Below are positions 20,866-28,428 of a stretch of 33,897 nucleotides of DNA, piece by piece. The notes beneath the pieces were generated by a model. That model was not told where the DNA came from and ran no database searches. It saw nothing but the letters and a program-made list of their open reading frames with translations. The position numbers were made by a program, and so were the translations under genes. The DNA comes from Sphingobium sp. (GTDB lineage: Bacteria; Pseudomonadota; Alphaproteobacteria; Sphingomonadales; Sphingomonadaceae), in contig JALCRK010000038.1 in the NCBI GenBank assembly GCA_022652485.1, positions 1 to 33,897 of the forward strand, in the 5' to 3' direction. How positions within the stretch are numbered: position 1 is the first letter of the stretch; every line of letters starts with the position of its first letter.

Positions 20866-22095
20866 TCAGGCCAGCTCGACTTCCTTGAGCGGCCTCGCGG
20901 GGTCGGCAAGCTGCGCCTGATCGAGCACCGCACCCGAGAGGATATGGGCTTTCGCCTGCACATAATCCTTGACCGCGTTTACCGCATCAATTGCGATCAA
21001 CTTGCCGCCGAGAAGGTAAAGGACAGAAAAGCTGCGGGTCGCCGGATCGCCGCGCAGGATCGCCTTATCATGTCCAGTCGAAAGGCCGACCGTCTGGAGG
21101 CGCAGGTCATACTGGTTGGACCAGAACCACGGTATCGCATCATACTCAAACGGCTCGCCCATGATGTGCTGGACCGCAACCTTGGCCTGATCATTGGCAT
21201 TCTGCACCGATTCGAGTCGCATTTGCATCCCGCGCGCATGGCGGTTGGCGTGCGCAGCGCAATCGCCAATGGCATAGACATCGGGCAGGCTGGTGCGGCA
21301 ATAGCTGTCCACATCCACGCCGTTGCCGCCGCTGGCTCCCGCAGCGATGAGCGGGGCGGTTTCGGGGATAATGCCGATGCCGACGATGATGAGATCCGCC
21401 TCGATCCGGGTCTTGTCGGCCAGTACCACCGCCTTTGCCTTGCCGCCCTCGGTTTCGATGCTTTCGACCATCGCCCCGGTGCGCAGATCGACTCCGTGCG
21501 CACGATGCTCCTGCTCGTAAAAGCGGGAAAGATCTTCACCCGCCACCCGCGCCAGCACGCGTGGCAGCGCTTCGAGCAGCGTCACGCTCTTGCCGAGCTT
21601 GGTGAGTACCGCCGCAGCTTCGAGGCCAATATAACCGCCGCCGATCACCGCAACGTTCCGAACCTCGGGCAGGCGGGCCATGATCGCATCGACATCGTCG
21701 CGGCGGCGGATGTAAAAGACGCCGCTGGCATCCGCGCCGGGGCAGGTGATCGGGCGCGGGCTGCCCCCCGTCGCCCAGATCATACGCCCATAGCCAATCG
21801 ATTCGTCATGTGTCGTCGTCACGGTCTTGGCCGCGGGATCGACAGCCTTCACGCGCTTGCCCAGCAACAAGTCCACGTTGCGGTCAGGCCAGAATTGTGC
21901 GGGGCGAATGAGGATCCGCTCGAATGGCTTGTCTCCCGCCATATATTCCTTGGAAAGTGGAGGCCGTTCATAGGGCGGCTCCTTCTCGTCCCCGAGGAGC
22001 GCGATGCTTCCCTCAAAGCCGGCTTGCCGTAACAGCAACGCGGCCTGGGCTCCGCCATGACCCGCACCTACGATGAGAACGTCATATGACGACAT
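20866..22095 (-). CDS. FAD-dependent ferredoxin reductase-like oxidoreductase
   Basis: A 409-residue flavoprotein of the class that reduces ferredoxins or rubredoxins for oxygenase and P450 systems. The N-terminal FAD Rossmann motif is VLIVGAGHGGAQAALLLRQAG, followed by PPYERPPLSKEYM. The NAD(P)H-binding motif is NVAVIGGGYIGLEAAAVLTKLGKSVTLLEA, and the second FAD motif is DVYAIGDCAAHAN. The C-terminal reductase domain has PWFWSNQYDLRLQTVGL. The start at 22095 (MSSYDVLIVG) places the Rossmann motif normally, with AAGGATC just before it. Convergent with ligA with 9 bp between stops. The electron acceptor cannot be told; no ferredoxin or oxygenase gene is adjacent. Confidence 0.9.
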   Translation of the reverse strand: MSSYDVLIVGAGHGGAQAALLLRQAGFEGSIALLGDEKEPPYERPPLSKEYMAGDKPFERILIRPAQFWPDRNVDLLLGKRVKAVDPAAKTVTTTHDESIGYGRMIWATGGSPRPITCPGADASGVFYIRRRDDVDAIMARLPEVRNVAVIGGGYIGLEAAAVLTKLGKSVTLLEALPRVLARVAGEDLSRFYEQEHRAHGVDLRTGAMVESIETEGGKAKAVVLADKTRIEADLIIVGIGIIPETAPLIAAGASGGNGVDVDSYCRTSLPDVYAIGDCAAHANRHARGMQMRLESVQNANDQAKVAVQHIMGEPFEYDAIPWFWSNQYDLRLQTVGLSTGHDKAILRGDPATRSFSVLYLLGGKLIAIDAVNAVKDYVQAKAHILSGAVLDQAQLADPARPLKEVELA

Positions 22096-22191
22096 GATCC
22101 TTGCACCCCTTCCTGTCCTGTCATTTTCGCATGGCGCTGTTTGAGGAAAAAAATCAAGTGCCGTGCCCAATCAATCGTTCCGATTGTATGG

Positions 22192-22220
22192 TTGACCGTA
22201 GCAAAAACCCCCCGTATAGC
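22192..22220 (+). promoter_or_regulatory. Putative promoter of tRNA-Met
   Basis: TTGACC (22192-22197) and TATAGC (22215-22220) are spaced by 17 bp on the plus strand, about 70 bp before the tRNA. Both are close to sigma-70 consensus. Confidence 0.5.
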
Positions 22221-22288
22221 CCGCCCACCCCTCCGGCGCGATTGCCCGGGGCTGCCTCCGCGTTGAGCGGACGGATTAAAATCTGTGT

Positions 22289-22365
22289 GGCGGAGTAGCT
22301 CAGCCGGTTAGAGCAGCGGAATCATAATCCGCGTGTCGGGGGTTCGAGTCCCTCCTCCGCTACCA
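22289..22365 (+). tRNA. tRNA-Met (CAT anticodon), island integration site
   Basis: A 77-nt tRNA with encoded CCA. Acceptor GGCGGAG pairs with CTCCGCT (first pair G-T). The D-arm is GCTCAGCCGGTTAGAGC, the anticodon stem GCGGA/TCCGC encloses loop ATCATAA with anticodon CAT, and the T-arm is GGGGGTTCGAGTCCCTC. The body resembles alphaproteobacterial elongator tRNA-Met and not tRNA-Ile with modified CAT, though the latter cannot be fully excluded. A phage-type integrase starts about 180 bp downstream in the same direction, so the 3' part of this tRNA is presumably attL of the island. Confidence 0.93.
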
Positions 22366-22499
22366 TTCCTTGATCCGGAAGCTTCCACTAGCTTCCGCAT
22401 TTTTCCAAAAATCGAAAGAAAAGCAGAGGGTTGCGGGTGATTCACGTCCGCATGCGCCCATGGTCTTCCACATGCAGCCAGATTTGGTGTGGGGGTATT

Positions 22500-22544
22500 T
22501 TGGGGGTATTTTCGCGGAGTATCGGAAAGGAGCGATACCCCCAA
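22500..22544 (+). promoter_or_regulatory. Hairpin around the integrase ribosome-binding site
   Basis: TTGGGGGTAT (22500-22509) is the perfect reverse complement of ATACCCCCAA (22535-22544), whose last A is the first base of the integrase ATG. The AAAGGAG ribosome site lies in the loop. The left arm is preceded by a direct repeat of TGGGGGTATTTT (22490-22501 and 22501-22512), which could pair in an alternative register. Confidence 0.5.
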
Positions 22545-23797
22545 TGCCTCTCACGGAGATTCAGGCCCGAAATTCCAAGCCACGCGAGCGCGCCTACAAG
22601 ATGGCCGACGGGGAGGGCTTATTCCTGTTCGTACAGCCGAACGGGTCAAAGTTATGGCGGATGAAGTACCGCTTCGCGGGCAAGGAGAAGTTGCTCTCGT
22701 TCGGCGCTTACCCAGAGCTCGGGATAGCTGCCGCGCGCGACAAGCGCACAGCCGCAAAGGCGTTGCTAGCCGAGGGCAAGGATCCAATGAAATCCAAGGG
22801 AGAAGTGATCTCGCAGGGAGGAGCCACCTTCTTCGAGGTCGCAAAGCGCTGGCATGAAAATCGAAAGAGCGCGTTGAATGCCGCGCACGCCGAACGCGTC
22901 TGGTCGCGCATGGAAAGGGACGTCTTTCCAGTCATCGGCGAGAAACTCGTGAATGAAATCACGGCACCCGACGTCCTGGCAATGATCCGCAAGATCGAAG
23001 CAAGAGGCGCGCTCGATATCAGCCGGCGTGCGAAACAAGGGGTGGGGCAAGTCTTCCAGTTCGCAATCGCGTGTGGTCTGGCCTCGAACGATCCGACGAC
23101 GCATTTGCGCGGGGCTCTAAAGCCGCGACCAAGAGTGAAGCATATGAGCCGGCTGCCGCTCAGTGAGTTGCCCGCATTCATCGACAAGCTGCATGCCTAC
23201 CAGGAAGAGGGCGAACGACGGTCCGCGATCACCCGTGACGCTGTTCTCTTTGCTCTCCTGACTTGGGTTCGAACCAAGGAGCTCCGTTTCGCCGCCAAAT
23301 CCGAGTTTGAAGACCTGGGCGGCAAATCACCTGTCTGGCGCATACCAGCCGAGCGAATGAAGATGGGACGGGAGCATTTGGTGCCCCTCTCGCAGCAGGC
23401 AACGCACATCGCGAAATCTATGATAGCAGCAGCGCCGGGCGAGTTTCTCTTCCCGGGCAACGGCCCGAACAAGCCACTTTCAGAGAACACAATGATCTAC
23501 GCGCTCTATCGCCTCGGATACCACAGCCGCCAAACCGTACACGGCTTCCGCGGCTTGGCGAGCACCTGGGCCAATGAGCAGTTGGTCGAGTTTGGTAAGC
23601 CGCCCATGTGGATCAGGAAATACCATGAGGATTGGGTCGAACTACAGCTCGCGCATTCGGAGAAAAACGACGTGCGTGGAGCTTACAATGCCGCTGAATA
23701 CCTGGCTCCTCGGCGCCGGATGATGCAGGACTGGGCTGACTATCTGAGCGGCGGGAAGGTGATCGACATCAAGAAGGCAGGAAAGCGCGCAGCCTGA
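22544..23797 (+). CDS. P4-type tyrosine recombinase (island integrase)
   Basis: A 417-residue site-specific integrase of the P4/IntS type found beside tRNA genes. The N-terminal DUF4102-like domain is clear: MPLTEIQARNSKPRERAYKMADGEGLFLFVQPNGSKLWRMKYRF, then LLSFGAYPELGIAAARDKR. The core-binding region (TFFEVAKRWHENRKSALNAAHAERVWSRME) follows. The catalytic domain shows LLTWVRTKELRFA (Arg I), TVHGFRGLASTW (His-x-x-Arg box) and QLAHSEKNDVRGAYNAAEYL with the nucleophilic Tyr. The frame is open back into the tRNA flank, but 22544 matches the family N-terminus and follows AAAGGAG. It is expected to integrate and excise the island at tRNA-Met. Confidence 0.93.
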   Translation: MPLTEIQARNSKPRERAYKMADGEGLFLFVQPNGSKLWRMKYRFAGKEKLLSFGAYPELGIAAARDKRTAAKALLAEGKDPMKSKGEVISQGGATFFEVAKRWHENRKSALNAAHAERVWSRMERDVFPVIGEKLVNEITAPDVLAMIRKIEARGALDISRRAKQGVGQVFQFAIACGLASNDPTTHLRGALKPRPRVKHMSRLPLSELPAFIDKLHAYQEEGERRSAITRDAVLFALLTWVRTKELRFAAKSEFEDLGGKSPVWRIPAERMKMGREHLVPLSQQATHIAKSMIAAAPGEFLFPGNGPNKPLSENTMIYALYRLGYHSRQTVHGFRGLASTWANEQLVEFGKPPMWIRKYHEDWVELQLAHSEKNDVRGAYNAAEYLAPRRRMMQDWADYLSGGKVIDIKKAGKRAA

Positions 23798-23812
23798 TAA
23801 CGATGGCTTCAA

Positions 23813-24010
23813 TCAGACCGGTCCAATCCAGTCTGCGCGCAAACGATCTCGACCTGCGACAACCCCCTCGACAATCACCGCTGATCCAACGAATTCGCAT
23901 TCGGGTTCGTTGCTCTCGATGATCCAGACGACTTCGTCTGTTGTGGTCAGGAACATTCCGCGTCTACCGCGGCTTAACATCCCCGACACGCGTATTCGAC
24001 CTGCACTCAC
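23813..24010 (-). CDS. Small DUF5818-like protein
   Basis: A 65-residue protein starting at a GTG. The pattern RIRVSGMLSRGRRGMFLTTTDEVVWII, then FVGSAVIVEGVVAGRDRLRADWIGP, resembles the small beta-barrel DUF5818 proteins common in sphingomonads (ending LVG-V-V-G-G-D-L-V-IG). No function is known. It begins 12 bp downstream of the lytic transglycosylase stop on the same strand, so the two are probably cotranscribed. Convergent with the integrase. Confidence 0.65.
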   Translation of the reverse strand: MSAGRIRVSGMLSRGRRGMFLTTTDEVVWIIESNEPECEFVGSAVIVEGVVAGRDRLRADWIGPV

Positions 24011-24022
24011 AATGTCCCCCGC

Positions 24023-24682
24023 TCAAAAACGCCAATGGCGCAGCACTTCGCGCACATAGGCCGGCGTCTCGCCGTTGCGTGGAACACCGCCGGCGCGCTC
24101 GACGGCACCGGGACCTGCATTGTAAGCGGCGAGGGCCAAATGAACTACCCCGAACTTGTCGAGCATCTGGCGCAAGTATCGGGCCGCACCCAAGATGTTC
24201 GCCTTGGGATCGAAGCGATTTGAAACGCCAAGGTCCCGCGCTGTACCTGGCATCAATTGCCCCAAACCCGCGGCGCCAGCCTTGCTGATCGCCAGAGGAT
24301 TATATCGGGACTCCGTCCATACAAGCGCGTCGAGAAGACCACTTGGTAGCGAGTATTGAGCCTCAGCGGCGTAAACATGAGGAAGGTAGCTTGCTCGACG
24401 GAAGCCGGATGGCGCGCTGCCTTGGGGCTTTGGATATCGATAGGGCAGATAGGTTCGACCCGCATCGGTAGCCGACTGCTCGGACGAGCCCGCTGGAGGC
24501 ATTCTCCAAATGCCGTGTTCGACGAGACGAAAGCCATCGGTTCCTTCTGCAACGCGGAAGCCGTCGGTCGTCAACTCCGAGGCAACGGTCATCTGAGGGG
24601 CTTCCAGTTCCTGCGCGTGAGCGGGTAGGAGGAACCCAAGTCCTGCCGTTGCCACTGCGGCTACTGCCGATTTCAGTCTCAT
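24023..24682 (-). CDS. Lytic transglycosylase, SLT domain (VirB1-like)
   Basis: A secreted peptidoglycan-cleaving enzyme of 219 residues. An N-terminal signal peptide ([21 protein letters not shown]) precedes about 80 residues of low complexity and a C-terminal SLT domain. The catalytic Glu lies in [31 protein letters not shown], with later motifs [10 protein letters not shown] and [20 protein letters not shown]. Such enzymes are frequent in conjugative and mobile islands, where they open the wall for a secretion channel. The start at 24682 has AAAGGA about 8 nt upstream. Its promoter region is shared, divergently, with the primase-like gene and contains a LexA-type box. Confidence 0.9.
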   Translation of the reverse strand: MRLKSAVAAVATAGLGFLLPAHAQELEAPQMTVASELTTDGFRVAEGTDGFRLVEHGIWRMPPAGSSEQSATDAGRTYLPYRYPKPQGSAPSGFRRASYLPHVYAAEAQYSLPSGLLDALVWTESRYNPLAISKAGAAGLGQLMPGTARDLGVSNRFDPKANILGAARYLRQMLDKFGVVHLALAAYNAGPGAVERAGGVPRNGETPAYVREVLRHWRF

Positions 24683-24713
24683 TCCCGAATCCTTTAGTGG
24701 TTGAATCGGGATG

Positions 24714-24728
24714 GAACATATATAGAAC
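24714..24728. promoter_or_regulatory. Putative LexA (SOS) box, GAAC-N7-GAAC
   Basis: GAAC (24714-24717), seven bases (ATATATA), GAAC (24725-24728); on the other strand GTTC-N7-GTTC. This direct-repeat spacing is the known alphaproteobacterial LexA-binding motif. It lies in the divergent promoter region between the lytic transglycosylase and the primase-like gene, where it could repress either or both. Confidence 0.6.
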
Positions 24729-24809
24729 ATATGATGTAGGAAAATGAAACGTCAGCGACGCAGAGCGGAGGCTGCGCGGGTGGAGGCACGTTACGATGGA
24801 GATGCCCCC

Positions 24810-25718
24810 ATGCACCAACACCGATCATCCCGGTTCCGAGGTCTGCAACTGGAAAACCGCGCGCGCAAGATAGTCGAGCAACTGGGCGGTGCCTGGTCGC
24901 GTTCGCGCGGAATGTGCTGCTGCCCGGCCCACGACGACCGCACTCCTTCGCTAAGCATCACACTCGGAAAGCGCGCAATCCTTGTTCATTGCTTTGCCGG
25001 CTGCACGAACGAGGCGGTGATAGAAGCCATGGCCGGGCTCGGAATACGAATTGCGGACCTGTTCGATGGCACGAGTGGTCCGATCGTGGCCGAACCGCGC
25101 GAGGAAGTCGCCAATCGCAATGCGCTGAGGCTCTGGCGTGAGGCGTCGACCATCGCTGGCAGCCCCGCCGAGAAGTACCTCGTGTCCAGAGGCATCACGA
25201 TTTCTTCGCCGGAGCTGCGTTTCCACCCGCGTATGCCGCTGGGGCCAAAGGGTGCTGTCCGGTTTCTACCGGCGATGGTGGCGGCCGTGCGCAATGATGC
25301 CGGAATTCTGGCGCTGCACCGCTCCTTCCTTGACCTCGACAAAACCAGCTTGGCTTCTTTCGATCAGCCCAGGCGTGCGTTAGGCAGCCCCGGTTCTGGC
25401 GCGGTGCGTTTCGCGTACCCGGATGGGGGACGCCTTGGCCTCGCAGAAGGAAACGAAACGGCCCTCTCAGCGATGCAAATGTTCAATGTTCCCTGCTGGG
25501 CGACTCTAGGAAACGAACGCTTCGGCCTGGCCACAATCCCGGTTTCTGTGCGGCAGCTGTATCTTTTTGTCGACAATGATGCGGGCGGGCGCCTTGCTGA
25601 AGAGCGTGCGCGCGAGGCTTACGCTTGCGAAGGGCGGCTGATTGTCACCAGGCGTCCGGAGCTGACCGGCGACGACTGGAATGATGTGCTCAGACGCTCA
25701 GTCCGAGCTGCGGTCTGA
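24810..25718 (+). CDS. CHC2-zinc/Toprim primase-like protein (DUF7146 type)
   Basis: A 302-residue mobile-element protein. The N-terminus has a CHC2-type zinc motif: Cys38-Pro-Ala-His41 with Cys61 and Cys65 (HCFAGC). The C-terminal half is a Toprim-like domain with LGLAEGNETALSAM (Glu of the first Toprim motif) and LYLFVDNDAGGRLAEERAREAY (DxD-like motif, here D-N-D). Such proteins resemble primases without a helicase domain and are typically encoded next to strawberry-notch helicases on alphaproteobacterial plasmids and islands. The start at 24810 has GGAG 8 nt upstream; an ATG at 24744 with AGG close by would add 22 residues. About 100 bp downstream lies the large helicase gene. Confidence 0.8.
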   Translation: MHQHRSSRFRGLQLENRARKIVEQLGGAWSRSRGMCCCPAHDDRTPSLSITLGKRAILVHCFAGCTNEAVIEAMAGLGIRIADLFDGTSGPIVAEPREEVANRNALRLWREASTIAGSPAEKYLVSRGITISSPELRFHPRMPLGPKGAVRFLPAMVAAVRNDAGILALHRSFLDLDKTSLASFDQPRRALGSPGSGAVRFAYPDGGRLGLAEGNETALSAMQMFNVPCWATLGNERFGLATIPVSVRQLYLFVDNDAGGRLAEERAREAYACEGRLIVTRRPELTGDDWNDVLRRSVRAAV

Positions 25719-25743
25719 ATGTCGGTGAGAGGAAAGTGGGCTT

Positions 25744-25761
25744 GGGGCCTTTTGAGGCCCC
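25744..25761 (+). repeat. Small hairpin in the leader of the strawberry-notch gene
   Basis: GGGGCC (25744-25749), loop TTTTGA, GGCCCC (25756-25761). It lies between the primase-like stop and the helicase start and has no T-run, so it is more likely a leader or processing hairpin than a terminator. Confidence 0.4.
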
Positions 25762-25821
25762 CGGGCGGATCCATCCGAACGGACACCCGGACAAACCCAG
25801 GGCCTCTTCAGGAGGTCTCCC

Positions 25822-28290
25822 ATGTCACACGCAAATACCGCTTTCGCATTTTCCGATCCCGCCGAGCCGCAAGTGTTGGCAGCGGCGAGGGCGCTGGCCG
25901 CGCGGCTCGCTGCAGATCAAGCAATCTCGCGGCTCACCATGAACGCCACCATGGCCGATCACTTCGGCGGTAGCGACGCCGAAGGACGCTGGTCCGTTCG
26001 CGATGCCCATGCCGCACTGGAACTGGCTCAGGTGCTGTTTCTGGCGCAGGCAACAGAATTTGCTCCTAGGATGTCGTCCAGCTTCGCCGATGATGCATTC
26101 ATGCGCCTTGAAGCTCTGGTCCCGACCCAGTCCAACCGGAGCGACGAGCAAATCGAGTGGCAACAATTCGCAACGCCGCCCCGCCTGGCCTGGATCGCGG
26201 CGAAAGCATGCGCGATTTCTGCCGCTGAACTGGTTCTCGAACCGTCGGCCGGAACCGGGATGCTGGGCGTATGGGCAGCAAAGGCAGCTGCGCGTCTCGC
26301 TCTCAACGAGATATCGCCGCTGCGCCGCGAATGCCTGGGCGCCGTGTTTCCGGACGCGACAGTCACGGGATTTGACGCGGAACTGATCGACGAACTTCTC
26401 ACGCCCGACGTGGGGCCGAGCGTGGTGCTGATGAACCCGCCCTATTCACACGGTATCGAGAGGGGCCACGATGGCCGCACTGGCGACCGGCACCTGCGTT
26501 CTGCCTGGAAGCGCCTTCTGCCCGGTGGCCGCCTGGTCGCAGTGATGCCCGAATGGTTCGAGCTTCCGAAGTTTCTTGTCGGGATCGCTGGTCCCGTCTC
26601 GTTGCGTCTAAACGCGACGATCGAGCGCGGTTTCGTCAAGCAGGGCACCTCGATCTCAACCCGGCTCGTGGTTCTCGACAAGGCTGAGGATGGTAACAGC
26701 CCGATCATCGCCCAGCCGGCAAACTTTGCCGAGCTTCATTTGCTGATCGATATGCTGCCTGACCGGGTAAGCCTGCCCGCCGAACCCAGCATCGGCACCA
26801 AGCCAGCCTTGCCGCTTCGACTGGTGGCGAACAAGACGAAACCGGTTCCACTTAAGGTCCATCCAGCCGCGGCAGCGGCGTCGATCCTGCCGCTTGAATT
26901 TACTCCGCTCGAAGCACCTGCGCCGATCGAAAGCCAGGTTGGGCATTATTTGCCTTACCGACCGAGCCGGATCTCGATTGCAGATGCTGTCCCGCATCCG
27001 ACCCCGCTGGTCGAATCTGTCGCGATGGGTTCGATAACCGCACCCGTGCCCGAAGTGGTGCCTCAGCTTCCTTCGAGCATCATTGCTGGAGGCGCCTTAT
27101 CCGCTGCGCAGGCCGAGACCCTGATCTATGCCGCTAGCGCTCATGCCCGCGATCTGCCGGGCCGGTTCGAGCCCGACGACAAGGGCTGCGCCTTGAAGGC
27201 GAGCGCCGAGGGGCGTGCTTACCGGATGGGCTACTTTCTTGGTGACGGAACTGGTGCAGGCAAAGGTCGGCAAGTCGCCTCTGTCATCCTCGACCGGTGG
27301 GTGAGGGGCGAACGGCGCCACATCTGGATTTCCAAGAACGAAGCTTTGCTCGAAGATGCCCGCCGCGATTGGAGCGCGCTCGGCGGCCTTCCCATCGACG
27401 TTCAGCCCCTTGGTCAATGGAAGCTCGGTGTCCCGATCGGGATGCGCGAAGGCATACTCTTCGTGACTTATCCGACACTACGCTCGGGCCGCAGCGACGC
27501 GACCCGGCTCGAGCAGATTCTCGAATGGGCAGGGGAGGACTTCGACGGGCTCATCGTCTTTGACGAAGCCCATGCGATGGCCAACGCCGCTGGCGGGGAA
27601 GGCTCACGTGGTAAGGTAAAAGGATCGGAACAGGGCATTGCCGGTGTTCGCATCCAGAATCTGTTGCCGCGCGCTCGCGTGCTCTACGCGTCTGCGACCG
27701 GGGCATCCGACGTCAATAATCTCGCCTATGCCACCCGTCTTGGCCTGTGGGGTCCCGAAACGGCTTTTGCCAATCGCGAAGCCTTCGTCGCAGACATCCG
27801 CGATGGCGGTATCGCTGCAATGGAACTGGTCGCCCGTGATCTGAAGGCACTCGGACTGTACGCGGCGAGGGCACTCTCATTCGCCGGAGTTGAATACGAG
27901 ATTCTCGAGCATTGCCTGACCCCCGACCAAGTGGCGGTTTACGACGCCTATGCAGACGCCTGGGCAATCATTCATTCCAACCTGCGCGACGCACTCGAGG
28001 CAACCCGGATCGTCGACACTGACAGCGGCGATACCCTGAATTCAGGCGCCAAATCGGCTGCGCTTTCGGTGTTTGAAGGCACCAAGCAGCGCTTCTTCGC
28101 GCAGCTCCTTCTATCGATGAAGCTGCCAAGCCTTCTGCCTGCGATTGATACGGCACTTGCCGACGGCAACGCTGTTGTAGTTCAACTCGTCTCGACCGCC
28201 GAAGCCATGCTCAACCGCCGCCTCGCCGATCTCTCCGATGCAGAACGTGAAGCACTCGAAATCGATCTCTCCCCCCGCGAATATATCTAA
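25822..28290 (+). CDS. Strawberry-notch-type methyltransferase/helicase, N-terminal half (interrupted)
   Basis: An 822-residue fragment of a protein of about 1,400 residues. The N-terminal third is an adenine-methyltransferase-like domain: LEPSAGTGMLGVWAA (SAM motif), then NPPY at residues 205-208. The second part is the first RecA-like lobe of the strawberry-notch helicase family: GDGTGAGKGRQ (Walker A, about 474-484), VFDEAHAMAN (DEAH, about 580) and LYASATGASD (motif III). The start has AGGAGGT 7 nt upstream. The reading frame breaks off at LSPREYI-stop because a RIT element begins right there; family members continue with VVDYLTK, which is found 3.7 kb away at 32,010. The product might still fold, but it lacks the second helicase lobe. 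Confidence 0.9.
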   Translation: MSHANTAFAFSDPAEPQVLAAARALAARLAADQAISRLTMNATMADHFGGSDAEGRWSVRDAHAALELAQVLFLAQATEFAPRMSSSFADDAFMRLEALVPTQSNRSDEQIEWQQFATPPRLAWIAAKACAISAAELVLEPSAGTGMLGVWAAKAAARLALNEISPLRRECLGAVFPDATVTGFDAELIDELLTPDVGPSVVLMNPPYSHGIERGHDGRTGDRHLRSAWKRLLPGGRLVAVMPEWFELPKFLVGIAGPVSLRLNATIERGFVKQGTSISTRLVVLDKAEDGNSPIIAQPANFAELHLLIDMLPDRVSLPAEPSIGTKPALPLRLVANKTKPVPLKVHPAAAAASILPLEFTPLEAPAPIESQVGHYLPYRPSRISIADAVPHPTPLVESVAMGSITAPVPEVVPQLPSSIIAGGALSAAQAETLIYAASAHARDLPGRFEPDDKGCALKASAEGRAYRMGYFLGDGTGAGKGRQVASVILDRWVRGERRHIWISKNEALLEDARRDWSALGGLPIDVQPLGQWKLGVPIGMREGILFVTYPTLRSGRSDATRLEQILEWAGEDFDGLIVFDEAHAMANAAGGEGSRGKVKGSEQGIAGVRIQNLLPRARVLYASATGASDVNNLAYATRLGLWGPETAFANREAFVADIRDGGIAAMELVARDLKALGLYAARALSFAGVEYEILEHCLTPDQVAVYDAYADAWAIIHSNLRDALEATRIVDTDSGDTLNSGAKSAALSVFEGTKQRFFAQLLLSMKLPSLLPAIDTALADGNAVVVQLVSTAEAMLNRRLADLSDAEREALEIDLSPREYI

Positions 28291-28307
28291 TGTTGAGCTC
28301 AACATTA
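28288..28307. repeat. 20-bp perfect palindrome at the left RIT end
   Basis: TAATGTTGAGCTCAACATTA, self-complementary. It lies between the left insertion junction and the left terminal repeat, 6 nt from the repeat. Its first three bases form the stop codon of the N-terminal helicase half. It would become the centre of the junction if the element circularised. Confidence 0.85.
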
Positions 28308-28379
28308 CACGAGTTCTTTGCAGTCGCAGTTTATGTCGAGCGTGGCGGCGCGAGGCGCAGGTTTCCTTCGGTTTTCCAT
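28305..28379 (-). CDS. 24-residue ORF reading outward from the left RIT repeat
   Basis: Starts at an ATG with GGAG 7 nt upstream, inside the left terminal repeat. Its first 20 residues are identical to the leader of the C-terminal helicase fragment because they come from the same repeat (begins MENRRKP, ends INCDC). It continues K-E-L-V and stops in the palindrome. Translation is possible but unproven; listed because it is the mirror of the repeat-derived start on the right side. Confidence 0.3.
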   Translation of the reverse strand: MENRRKPAPRAATLDINCDCKELV

Positions 28380-28395
28380 GATTTCACTCCAGATA
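28314..28395. repeat. RIT left terminal inverted repeat, 82 bp
   Basis: An exact reverse complement of 31926-32007, all 82 positions. On the minus strand, reading outward, it contains GGAG, 7 nt, ATG (start at 28379) and a short ORF that ends at 28305 within the palindrome. The ritC stop lies 33 bp inside of it. Confidence 0.95.
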
Positions 28396-28428
28396 TTATG
28401 AGGGTTAGAGAGAGTGTTCGGAGACGGG

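Noticed and set aside
24142..24155. GAAC-N6-GAAC inside the lytic transglycosylase gene as a second LexA box
   Set aside because: The spacer is six bases, not seven, and the site is inside a coding region.
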